Shown: positions 27,701 through 35,737 of the stretch, piece by piece
Layout: every line of letters starts with the position of its first letter
Position numbering within the stretch: the stretch's first letter is position 1
NCBI RefSeq assembly: GCF_030056705.1
Contig: NZ_JASHIC010000021.1
Span: 1-64,000, forward strand
DNA: 64,000 nt
Reading direction: 5' to 3'
Origin: Flectobacillus longus
GTDB lineage: Bacteria; Bacteroidota; Bacteroidia; Cytophagales; Spirosomataceae
The notes under the pieces: model-generated
The model's input: the letters and a program-made list of their open reading frames with translations, nothing else
The model's database searches: none
Told to the model about the DNA's origin: nothing
Made by a program: the position numbers and the translations under genes

Positions 27701-28118
27701 TCATCAAATCGGGCTCAGCTTCCAAACCATAATCATAAGCCTTGGCTCGCATTTTTCTAAACCGTAATGCTTCATCAAAAAAAATCAGTAAGTCCTGATG
27801 TCTATGTACATTGTGTAAGGCTTGTGCCTGATGATCACACATTTTGATTTTGGAAGCTCCACAATTACAATGTGTTTGCAACAAATCCCCAACCAGATTG
27901 ACTTGCACCAAATAACCCATCGGGTGTTCAAAAACTACCCAATTGATTTCGATATGACCAACTTGTAAATCAAAAAAGCCCCTAATACTTGTATCAGGGA
28001 CAGATTCGCTATGTTGAATAATCAAAATTTCGTTGAGGAGATGGATGCTAAAGGCAGGAATCGTATAAACATTACGAGGGTCATTCACAAAAGCCGAACG
28101 GTGTACTGAATTCATCAC
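24741..28118 (-). CDS. SWIM zinc-finger SNF2-family helicase-like ATPase
   Basis: The protein has 1125 residues. An N-terminal SWIM finger, [14 protein letters not shown] (about 82-95, CxC...CxH), precedes a long middle region. The SNF2 ATPase core (about 660-1110) has [12 protein letters not shown] Walker A, DESQ box, MTGTPIENN, and helicase C motifs [28 protein letters not shown] and [10 protein letters not shown]. Bacterial SNF2 proteins with SWIM domains are widespread but poorly understood; DNA translocation or RNA-polymerase remodelling (RapA-like) is likely. It is large, single and not visibly part of an operon. The ATG is doubled at the start (MM). Confidence 0.88.
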   Translation of the reverse strand: [1125 protein letters not shown]

Positions 28119-28197
28119 AAAGTTTGTTGGTATTTGACTACATAGATACAGGATTTTTGTGAAAATCGCAAAGTAACTCCCATCTCAACACACTGAC

Positions 28198-29052
28198 TTA
28201 TTCTTTCAAACTTTTCAAATATGCAATACTTTGTGGCACTTGTATATTTTGAATTGGGCTTTCGTCTTCGATAAAATAGTGCTTAATTCCTAGTTTTTTA
28301 GCCTTTCTGATAATACCCGCCACGTCGATTTGACCAGTGCCTAAAGTTACGTCATTAGTCACTGGAGTCGAGCCCGAATGGTTTCCTTGAACGCCCTTGC
28401 GCAAATCTTTTACATGAAGCATTTTGAATCTGGTAGGATACTTGTCCAAAAGTCCTTCAGGATTGGCTCCACCATGAAATGCCCAAAGCATATCAAGTTC
28501 GAAAGAAACATACTTAGGGTTAGTGCGTCGAACGATAAAGTCAAAAAGTGTTCCGTCCTGATACGGGATAAACTCATATCCATGAATATGGTAGCAAAAA
28601 GTAATACCATTTTCTGCCAAAATTTTCCCAACACGATTAAAATCTTCTACAGCTTGTTGTGCCTCAAAAATATCAAAGTCATCTTTATGAGGTATCCATG
28701 CCACCATCACGAATTTTGCACCTAATGTTTGGGCATTTTGAACTACACTCATTGGATTTGCGACGATTTCCTCATAACCTGCTCCTGTCGAAGGAACCTT
28801 TATATTTCTCTCTTTCAGCAATTTAAGATATTCTTTTGCTTCCATTCCTTTCGGAAGATTGCCCTCTAGTTCGGTGATTCCTAAGGCTTTGATAGTATCG
28901 AGTGTGGCTATTATTCCATTAGGGAAGCTATTTCTAAAAGTATAGGCTTGCGCACCAATTGGGAAGGTATAGAGCTTTTTTGATTTTTGACCCAAAGCTG
29001 TCAATCCTAGTATCAGATTGGCGAGCAGTAACAAAAGTGAATATTTTCTCAT
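28198..29052 (-). CDS. Exported TIM-barrel sugar isomerase/epimerase-like protein
   Basis: The protein has 284 residues. A signal peptide (about 1-21, LLLLLANLILGLTALGQ) precedes an AP-endonuclease-2-type TIM barrel: GAQAYTFRNSFPNG, GITELEGNLP, FCYHIHGYEF, VSFELDMLWAFHGG, FKMLHVKDLRKG and HYFIEDESP. Glu, Asp and His residues at strand ends fit a metal site. This is the xylose-isomerase-like sugar phosphate isomerase/epimerase group; periplasmic members are common in Bacteroidota and their substrates mostly unknown. It diverges from the alditol oxidase gene, with 168 bases between. Confidence 0.8.
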   Translation of the reverse strand: MRKYSLLLLLANLILGLTALGQKSKKLYTFPIGAQAYTFRNSFPNGIIATLDTIKALGITELEGNLPKGMEAKEYLKLLKERNIKVPSTGAGYEEIVANPMSVVQNAQTLGAKFVMVAWIPHKDDFDIFEAQQAVEDFNRVGKILAENGITFCYHIHGYEFIPYQDGTLFDFIVRRTNPKYVSFELDMLWAFHGGANPEGLLDKYPTRFKMLHVKDLRKGVQGNHSGSTPVTNDVTLGTGQIDVAGIIRKAKKLGIKHYFIEDESPIQNIQVPQSIAYLKSLKE

Positions 29053-29220
29053 AAGAAAAAGGGGATTTTTGAAGAGATAATTACAGTAAGTTTTCTGTAA
29101 ATTACTCTTTAATATTTAATACTTTATCTTGGTTTATTCTTAAAATGTAGAAATAATTGCCAGAAAGTAACTATCCAATTAGTTAATGTCAGAATATTCA
29201 CTTAACTCCCCTTATAAATA

Positions 29221-30552
29221 ATGAATAAACGTACATTCCTTAAAACATCTTCCTTAATGGTAGGAGGCGCTTTTTTACCCAAAATGATTTTAGCAAATGA
29301 TACCCCTCGCACTAACTGGGCAGGAAATTTACGATACAGTGCCAAGCAATATTTTGAACCACAGACGATTGTTGAAGCGCAAGAACTTGTCAAAAAAACA
29401 CCTATCATTCGTGGTTTAGGAAGCAGACACTCTTTCAATAGCATTGCAGATACTCCTGCGACTCAGATTTCGTTGAAATCAATGCAGAAAGTTTTATCAA
29501 TCGACAAAGCAAACAAAGAAGTAACGATTGAAGGTGGCTCCACCTATGGACAAATCTGTAAAGAAATTCATGAGGCTGGTTTTGCACTGGCAAACTTAGC
29601 ATCACTACCACATATTTCGGTGGCAGGGGCATGTTCAACAGGTACACATGGCTCTGGTGTGAAAAATGGGAATTTGGCTACTAGTGTAAGAGCATTAGAC
29701 ATTATAACTGCTAATGGTGACATCGTTAGTTTTTCAAAAAACGAAAATAGTGAGACTTTAAAAGGAGCTGTAGTTGCTCTTGGTGGTTTAGGCATTGTTT
29801 CAAAAATGACTTTGGCATTACAAGACACCTTCGAGATGAAACAATTGGTGTATCAAAATATGCCAATGTCAGCTTTGGAAAAAAACTTTGAAAGCATCGT
29901 TTCCAATGGTTACAGTGTAAGTCTGTTTACAGATTGGCGTAACAAAAATGTCAATCAAGTTTGGTTGAAAAAACGTAGTGAAGATGTTTCGACGCCAGAT
30001 AAAGAGTATTTTGGGGCAAAATTAGCAACACGCAATCTTCATCCACTAGAAGCCCTTTCGGCCGAAAACTGTACAGGACAAATGGGTGTATCAGGCCCTT
30101 GGTATGAGCGAATGCCCCATTTTAGAATGGGCTTTACGCCAAGTAGCGGAAAAGAATTGCAATCTGAGTATTTTGTACCTTTCGAACATGGTTATGAAGC
30201 CATGATGGCTATCGAAAAACTGCATGAAAAAGTAAGCCCACATTTATTCATTTCTGAAATAAGAACAATGACAGGCGACGACCTTTGGATGAGCGCCAAT
30301 TACCATCAACCATCAGTTGCTTTTCACTTTACATGGAAACAAGATTGGAATGCTGTAAAACAACTTTTACCGCTAATCGAAGCGCAACTAGCCCCATTCA
30401 ATGCTCGTCCGCACTGGGGCAAATTGTTTACGATGAATCCTAAAAAGCTTCAATCGCTTATCAAGCCCTTACCACAGTTTAAAGAATTATTGGCAACCTA
30501 CGACCCAAAAGGCAAGTTTAGAAATCCATTTATTCAACAGAATTTGTACTAA
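29221..30552 (+). CDS. FAD-linked alditol oxidase (AldO-like), exported
   Basis: The protein has 443 residues. The N-terminus KRTFLKTSSLMVGGAF resembles a Tat signal with KR in place of RR. The mature part closely follows Streptomyces AldO as I recall it: TNWAGNLRYSAKQ, GLGSRHSFNSIA (His is the covalent FAD attachment site in AldO), SLPHISVAGACSTGTHGSG, YSVSLFTDWRNK, FTPSSGKELQSEY and RPHWGKLF. AldO-type enzymes oxidise xylitol or sorbitol at C1 to the aldose with release of hydrogen peroxide. Arabinonolactone or gulonolactone oxidase is the alternative within the same superfamily. Single gene, ending at a hairpin. Confidence 0.82.
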   Translation: MNKRTFLKTSSLMVGGAFLPKMILANDTPRTNWAGNLRYSAKQYFEPQTIVEAQELVKKTPIIRGLGSRHSFNSIADTPATQISLKSMQKVLSIDKANKEVTIEGGSTYGQICKEIHEAGFALANLASLPHISVAGACSTGTHGSGVKNGNLATSVRALDIITANGDIVSFSKNENSETLKGAVVALGGLGIVSKMTLALQDTFEMKQLVYQNMPMSALEKNFESIVSNGYSVSLFTDWRNKNVNQVWLKKRSEDVSTPDKEYFGAKLATRNLHPLEALSAENCTGQMGVSGPWYERMPHFRMGFTPSSGKELQSEYFVPFEHGYEAMMAIEKLHEKVSPHLFISEIRTMTGDDLWMSANYHQPSVAFHFTWKQDWNAVKQLLPLIEAQLAPFNARPHWGKLFTMNPKKLQSLIKPLPQFKELLATYDPKGKFRNPFIQQNLY

Positions 30553-30601
30553 TCCTTAAGGTAGAATTGTAACTATAAAACGACTAGTTCGTGACTTTAT
30601 A

Positions 30602-30664
30602 TAGTGCTGAATTGGGAATGTATTTTTTTAATTATCAATATTTTACATTCACAATTCAGCATTA
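30602..30664. repeat. Intergenic hairpin element (AGTGCTGAA family), copy 2
   Basis: TAGTGCTGAATTG (30602-30614) and GAATGTA (30616-30622) pair with TACATTC (30644-30650) and CAATTCAGCATTA (30652-30664), with one G-A mismatch and one G-U pair. The loop is AT-rich. It lies between the convergent ends of the alditol oxidase and Nudix-regulator genes, so it may terminate both. Confidence 0.65.
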
Positions 30665-30668
30665 ATAT

Positions 30669-31412
30669 TTAAACGGCTTCTACATTTGGAGCTTTAAACT
30701 TGTACAGATAAGGAGCTTTATTAGCGGCGCCAGTGTACAATTTTTCTATTCTTTCCAAAATATCCATTCCTAGCATTTTTCGTTGAAAATTATTTCTACG
30801 TAAGGGAACGCCCAAAATTGTCTCGTACAGACTTTGGAGTTCGGGCATCGTAAATGTTTCGGGTAATAAGTTAAATCCCACCAGTTTGGTGTCCAAATTA
30901 GCTCGAAGACTCTCCAAGGCTTTATCAATCATTTCTCGATGGTCAAAAATCATTGGTGGCAAATCCTTTAAATCAAACCATTCAGCCTTGTCACTGAAGG
31001 GATCTGGTGTTGGATTTACTTTAGAAAAATCTACTAAAGCATAATAGCCAATCGATATAAATCGCTTGTTGAGCCACGAGTTTCTAAATTCTTCTGTATG
31101 TCCAAAATCAAGAATATCTGCCAAGGTATTTTTCTTAGAGCGGTCTTCATGACCAAAAGTATGATATTGCTCTAAATAGACATTTTCTAAACCTGTTCTT
31201 TCACGTAAAATCCTTAAAGCCGCAGGGTCGATACCTTCTTCCATTCGCACAAATCCACCCGACAAACTCCATACGCCTGAATCGTGAACCCTCAGAAGCA
31301 ACACTTTCAATTGGTCTTGATGAAAACCAAAAATGACGCTATCAATCGATAAGTGAGGGATAAAATTTTGCTTATTTTCTAAAAAACCATCCAAATCAAC
31401 ATTTCTCTCCAT
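30669..31412 (-). CDS. Nudix-fold transcriptional regulator (AraR/NrtR type)
   Basis: The protein has 247 residues. An N-terminal Nudix-like domain (about 15-150) has SGGFVRMEEGIDPAALRILRERTGLENVYLEQYHTFG. The catalytic Nudix box is degenerate (RILRER where REUxEE is needed), so hydrolysis is unlikely. The C-terminus (about 165-235, LLPETFTMPELQSLYETILGVPLRRNNFQRKML) is the winged-helix DNA-binding domain. The same architecture occurs in AraR of Bacteroidota and in NrtR. It diverges from the ThuA/PQQ fusion gene, 259 bases away, which is a candidate target. The ligand is unknown. Confidence 0.85.
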   Translation of the reverse strand: MERNVDLDGFLENKQNFIPHLSIDSVIFGFHQDQLKVLLLRVHDSGVWSLSGGFVRMEEGIDPAALRILRERTGLENVYLEQYHTFGHEDRSKKNTLADILDFGHTEEFRNSWLNKRFISIGYYALVDFSKVNPTPDPFSDKAEWFDLKDLPPMIFDHREMIDKALESLRANLDTKLVGFNLLPETFTMPELQSLYETILGVPLRRNNFQRKMLGMDILERIEKLYTGAANKAPYLYKFKAPNVEAV

Positions 31413-31671
31413 GTGAATACCTTCTACTTTTTAATTTTCAACTATAAGCTCAAAGTAACTATTTATACTAATCAGATGCCCAACTGGGACTAGACTATTT
31501 ATTCTATGTCATTTGTCTACACTTCTGGCACCGTTAATCACAAAATTATATAAATATTTTGCTACTTCTAAAATTTCAAGTATTATTGTCCCAAAATGGG
31601 AAAATAATAAAAATATACCTTTTTCAAATTTAATTTATCCAATTAGCACAACCCTTCAGAACACTATTCCA
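31413..31671. promoter_or_regulatory. Divergent regulatory gap between Nudix regulator and ThuA/PQQ fusion
   Basis: This 259-base AT-rich gap must hold both promoters. No convincing TTTG/TAnnTTTG pair is seen on either strand; CAAAATTA at 31541-31548 fits a minus-strand -7 element but lacks a -33 partner. The open frame of the downstream gene extends into the gap from a TTG at 31513, but the sequence there has no signal peptide. Confidence 0.35.
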
Positions 31672-34600
31672 ATGAGAAATCTTCTTTTCAATCAATGGAG
31701 AAAACTGAACCTCTTATTGTTAGCCGTGAGTTGTACCATTCTTCAGTTTGGTACTTATGCTCAAAATGTAGGTAAACGAGTATTAGTTTTCAGTAAAACC
31801 GCAGCATTCAGACACGCTTCTATCGAAGTAGGTAAAGTAGCTTTTCAAAAAATGGGAAAAGAAAAAGGCTTTTCTGTAGACCTTACAGAAGATGCCAATG
31901 CTTTTACCAATGAAAATCTTCGTAAATACAATGCTGTTGTATTTTTAAGCACAACAGGCGACGTGCTAAATCCAGCTCAACAAGCTGAATTTGAGCGTTA
32001 TATTCAAGCAGGAGGTGGGTATTTAGGTATTCATGCAGCTACAGATACTGAGTATGATTGGCCTTGGTATGGCAAGTTGGCAGGAGCTTATTTCCTTGAC
32101 CACCCAATGACTCCGAGCAATGTTCAGAAAGGTAAGTTTTTTGTAGTTGATAAAAACAATTGGTCGACTAAAAATATGCCAAGCGAGTTTGAGCGCAGTG
32201 ATGAGTTTTATAGCTTCAAAAGCATCAACCCTTCTATTAATGTTGTAGTAAAAATTGATGAGAAAAGTTATATAGGTGGAAAAAATGGAGATAACCATCC
32301 TATTAGCTGGTATCATGAATTTGATGGTGGTCGTTCGTTCTATACTGCTATGGGGCATACTGACGAAACATTTGCTGAGCCTCTTTTCTTAGACCATATT
32401 TGGGCTGGCTTAAACTATGTTATGGGTGGAGATTCTCCAAAACCTTTGGATTTTTCTAAAGCGCGTCCTGAAGAAAATCGTTTTGCGAAAGTGATTTTGG
32501 AAGAAAAGCTCAATGAGCCAATGGAATTGAGCGTTTTGAATGACGGACGTATTTTGTTTATCGAGCGTCATGGTGCTGTTCGTTTGTATAATTTAAAAAC
32601 AAAACAGCTTAAAACCATTGCCAATATCGAAGTAAGTACCAAATACAAAGATAAAGAAGGCAAAGAATCAGAAGCTGAAGATGGCTTGTTGGGTTTGAAC
32701 AAAGATCCAAATTTTGCTCAAAATCACTGGATATATCTATATTATTCGGATCCAAAAGAGTCGAAAAACGTTTTGGCAAGATTTGAGTTGAAAGGTGATG
32801 AATTAGTGGGTTCTTCTAAAAAAATCTTATTAGATATTCCTACACAGCGTGAGCAATGTTGTCATACAGGCGGCTCAATTGCGTGGGATAAAATGGGGAA
32901 TTTATATCTTTCGACAGGTGACAATACCAATCCTCACGGCTCAAATGGCTATAGTCCAAGTGACGAACGTCCTGACCGTGCGCCTTGGGATGCTCAAAAA
33001 TCTTCGGCAAATACCAATGACTTAAGAGGAAAAATTATCCGTATTAAGCCAACCGCTGAGGGTTCTTATACCATTCCTGAAGGTAATTTATTTGCTAAAG
33101 GTACGCCAAATACACGTCCTGAAATTTATACAATGGGACACCGCAATCCATTCCGTATTTCGGTTGACCAAAAAACAGGATTTGTATATTGGGGAGAGGT
33201 AGGTCCAGATGCTAGCAAACCTGCCGCAGACCGTGGACCTGAAGGACATGATGAAGTAGGGCAAGCACGTAAAGCTGGTAACTTTGGATGGCCTCATTTT
33301 GTAGGTGACAACAAAGCCTATAACAAATATGATTTTGTTAAAAACGTTTCTTTAGAAAAATGGGATGCAGCAGCACCAACCAACAACTCACCACACAACA
33401 CTGGTTTGAAGGTATTACCTCCTGCTCAAAAAGCATTTATTTGGTATCCTTATGCAGCTTCGGCCGAGTTTCCTTTGGTAGGTAGTGGTGGTCGTAATGC
33501 TATGGCTGGTCCAGTATTTTACAGTGAAGATTTTAAAAATGCTAAGCGTGCTTTTCCAAAATATTACAATGAAAAACTAATTGTTTATGATTGGATGCGT
33601 GGTTGGATTATGGCTGTAACGATGGATAAACAAGGTAATCTGACTGATATGGAACAGTTTATGCCAAGCTATCGCTTTAGTAATCCAATGGATATGGAAT
33701 TTGATGCCAATGGTGATTTGTATATGCTTGAGTATGGTTCGGGGTGGTTTACTGCCAACGACGATGCACGCTTGATTCGTATTGAATATAACGGTGGTAA
33801 CCGTAAACCAATGATTCAAATGGCAGCGAATCAAATGGGTGGAGCACTTCCATTCAAACTTAGCCTTGACTCAAAAGGAACGAAAGATGCAGATGGCGAT
33901 GCTTTGACGTATTCTTGGAAAATTACTTCTAAAAATGGATTTAATAAAGTAATTGCTTCTCCATCGGCAGATGTAACTTTAGCCAAAGCGGGTATTTATA
34001 ATGTGACATTGACAGTTTCTGATGGCAAAGGTGGTATCAGCACACAAGCCATGGAAGTTTCAGCTGGTAACGAGCCTCCTGTATTGTCTTTTGATTTACC
34101 AAAAAGTAATAAAACATTCTTCTTTCCTAATAAATCTTTTGACTATGAAGTAAAAGTAAAAGATAAGGAAGATGGTAGCCTTGAAAATGGCAAAATCAAG
34201 CCAGAGCAAGTAGCAGTAAATATCGATTATTTGGCTGAAGGATTTGACAAAATTGCGATTGCACAAGGTCACCGTTCGGCCGATGCTAGCACAGCACTCG
34301 TAAAGGGTAAAAAACTCATTGATGCAAGTGACTGTCAGGCTTGTCATAGCATGGACAAAAAATCAGTTGGTCCAACTTACCGTGAGGTTTCTAAAAAATA
34401 CAAAGGCGATGCAGGTGCATTAGAGCGTTTGACTAAAAAAGTAATCTCTGGTGGTAGTGGCGTTTGGGGCGAGGTAGCCATGGCTGGTCACCCACAATTA
34501 TCAACAGGCGACGCTGCTGAGATGGTAAAATATATTTTGACTTTGGCAGATGAAAAAGCAAAAGAAACTTTACCAACCAAAGGTACTTTTACAGCTAAAG

Positions 34601-35406
34601 TTGGTGCTGGAGACAAAGGTCAAGGAGTATATATCTTACGTGCTTCTTACCAAGATCAAGGTGCAAATGGTGTTCCTTCTTTAAGTTCAGAGCAAACATT
34701 TACCTTGCGTAATCCACGTATCAGTCCACACGGATATGATCAATACGAGGCTGTTTCAAAAATGAGTTTTGGAGGAAATGAATTAATGATTCCTAGCAAA
34801 TCAGGTTCGTATATTGTTCTGAAAAATGCTGATTTGACCAATATCAAACAATTAGAGTTGTTGGCTACAGCCCCAAAAGCGCAATTAAATGCACAAGGAG
34901 GAAAAGTAGAAATTCATCTAGACTCGCCAACAGGGAAAATTATAGGTGAATCTGCCTTCTTGGAAGCTAGTGATAAAGGTGGGTTTGCTCCTTCACCATT
35001 GAGCGTCCCAATTAATCCAACTGACGGTTCTCATGATTTGTATATCGTTTTCCAAAATCCCAAAGCAGAAGGTTCGCTCATGGTAATTATGGGAACAGCC
35101 TTCAAAGATGAACTAGGAAATAGTGCTCCTGCACAAGCAGCAGCCCCAAGTGCTCAAAACTTAGAAGGCTATGCAGGTAAATATAAAATGACAGGTTTGC
35201 CATTTGAGTTTATTGAAGTCGAAGTAAAAGACGGAAAAGTAATACTCAACGCTGGAGGTCAAGGAGGTGCATTGACAGAACTTGAGCCAGATAAATATGA
35301 TGCTGACGGAAAAGCAAAAGTACAATTTGTAAGAGATGACGCAGGAAAAGTTAATGGCGTTAAACTAGAAGCAATGGGTATGAGCTTTGAAGGTAAAAAA
35401 CAGTAA
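31672..35406 (+). CDS. ThuA / PQQ-type sugar dehydrogenase / PKD / cytochrome c fusion
   Basis: The protein has 1244 residues from ATG 31672 (MRNLLFNQWRKL, then a signal peptide ending TYAQ). A ThuA-like domain (about 35-250) has KTAAFRHASIEVG and GGYLGIHAATDTEYDWPWYGKL. A PQQ-dependent glucose/sorbosone dehydrogenase propeller (about 270-700) has DGLLGLNKDPNF, TGGSIAWDKMGNLYLSTGDN, GHRNPFRISVDQ and MEFDANGDLYMLEYG. A PKD-like domain follows (about 720-800). A monoheme cytochrome c domain (about 860-960) has CQACH with MAGHPQ as likely Met ligand. A beta-rich carbohydrate-binding-like region and an extra C-terminal domain end it. Likely a self-contained periplasmic aldose oxidase passing electrons to heme. 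Substrate unknown. Confidence 0.85.
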   Translation: MRNLLFNQWRKLNLLLLAVSCTILQFGTYAQNVGKRVLVFSKTAAFRHASIEVGKVAFQKMGKEKGFSVDLTEDANAFTNENLRKYNAVVFLSTTGDVLNPAQQAEFERYIQAGGGYLGIHAATDTEYDWPWYGKLAGAYFLDHPMTPSNVQKGKFFVVDKNNWSTKNMPSEFERSDEFYSFKSINPSINVVVKIDEKSYIGGKNGDNHPISWYHEFDGGRSFYTAMGHTDETFAEPLFLDHIWAGLNYVMGGDSPKPLDFSKARPEENRFAKVILEEKLNEPMELSVLNDGRILFIERHGAVRLYNLKTKQLKTIANIEVSTKYKDKEGKESEAEDGLLGLNKDPNFAQNHWIYLYYSDPKESKNVLARFELKGDELVGSSKKILLDIPTQREQCCHTGGSIAWDKMGNLYLSTGDNTNPHGSNGYSPSDERPDRAPWDAQKSSANTNDLRGKIIRIKPTAEGSYTIPEGNLFAKGTPNTRPEIYTMGHRNPFRISVDQKTGFVYWGEVGPDASKPAADRGPEGHDEVGQARKAGNFGWPHFVGDNKAYNKYDFVKNVSLEKWDAAAPTNNSPHNTGLKVLPPAQKAFIWYPYAASAEFPLVGSGGRNAMAGPVFYSEDFKNAKRAFPKYYNEKLIVYDWMRGWIMAVTMDKQGNLTDMEQFMPSYRFSNPMDMEFDANGDLYMLEYGSGWFTANDDARLIRIEYNGGNRKPMIQMAANQMGGALPFKLSLDSKGTKDADGDALTYSWKITSKNGFNKVIASPSADVTLAKAGIYNVTLTVSDGKGGISTQAMEVSAGNEPPVLSFDLPKSNKTFFFPNKSFDYEVKVKDKEDGSLENGKIKPEQVAVNIDYLAEGFDKIAIAQGHRSADASTALVKGKKLIDASDCQACHSMDKKSVGPTYREVSKKYKGDAGALERLTKKVISGGSGVWGEVAMAGHPQLSTGDAAEMVKYILTLADEKAKETLPTKGTFTAKVGAGDKGQGVYILRASYQDQGANGVPSLSSEQTFTLRNPRISPHGYDQYEAVSKMSFGGNELMIPSKSGSYIVLKNADLTNIKQLELLATAPKAQLNAQGGKVEIHLDSPTGKIIGESAFLEASDKGGFAPSPLSVPINPTDGSHDLYIVFQNPKAEGSLMVIMGTAFKDELGNSAPAQAAAPSAQNLEGYAGKYKMTGLPFEFIEVEVKDGKVILNAGGQGGALTELEPDKYDADGKAKVQFVRDDAGKVNGVKLEAMGMSFEGKKQ

Positions 35407-35419
35407 AATATTAGCTTAA

Positions 35420-35465
35420 AATAAATAAGGCGAATAGCACAAATGTGCTATTCGCCTTATTTATT
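35420..35465 (+). terminator. Perfect 21-bp hairpin after the ThuA/PQQ fusion gene
   Basis: Bases 35420-35440 pair perfectly with 35445-35465 around a 4-base AAAT loop (core AAGGCGAATAGCAC). It lies 14 bases past the stop codon. The tail is TTATT-rich rather than a pure U-run. Confidence 0.85.
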
Positions 35466-35470
35466 CATTG

Positions 35471-35686
35471 AGTATGTTTAAATTTTATAAGTTATTGAAA
35501 ATTAAAAGTGTGTATTTATTTTTCTGAAATCCTACTGTTTGAGCCGCAGGCGAGTTTAGGATTTCTTGACTTTCTTTTGCGGCCGCCGCGCGGTTACTTT
35601 TCTTGTGTCAAGACAAGAAAAGTAAAGAGTGGCGAAGGGAAATTTTATTTCTTCTACAAATGTCAAATAAAATTATTAAACATACT
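35471..35686. repeat. GC-rich island flanked by terminal inverted repeats
   Basis: AGTATGTTTAA plus ATTTTAT (35471-35488) is inversely repeated as ATAAAAT plus TTAAACATACT (35667-35686), with two extra bases. Inside lies a GC-rich core with a GCGGCCGC site (35580-35587) and a perfect 13-bp hairpin TTACTTTTCTTGT/ACAAGAAAAGTAA (35594-35606, 35613-35625). The composition contrasts sharply with the AT-rich surroundings. It resembles a small non-autonomous mobile or interspersed repeat, but no target-site duplication is certain. Confidence 0.5.
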
Positions 35687-35737
35687 TTTATTTATTTTTA
35701 AGAAATTCTATTGAAAACCACAAAATTACATGTAACC

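Noticed and set aside
30669-31412. Nudix hydrolase (metabolic enzyme)
   Set aside because: The Nudix box lacks the catalytic acids and a winged-helix domain follows, so a regulator is more likely.
31513-31671. Upstream extension of the ThuA/PQQ fusion from a TTG
   Set aside because: The signal peptide begins at the ATG at 31672; the extension is polar and unlike the family.
35508-35714. Open frame of 68 codons across the GC-rich island
   Set aside because: It runs through the NotI-like core and the perfect hairpin, has no recognisable domain, and fits the non-coding repeat better.
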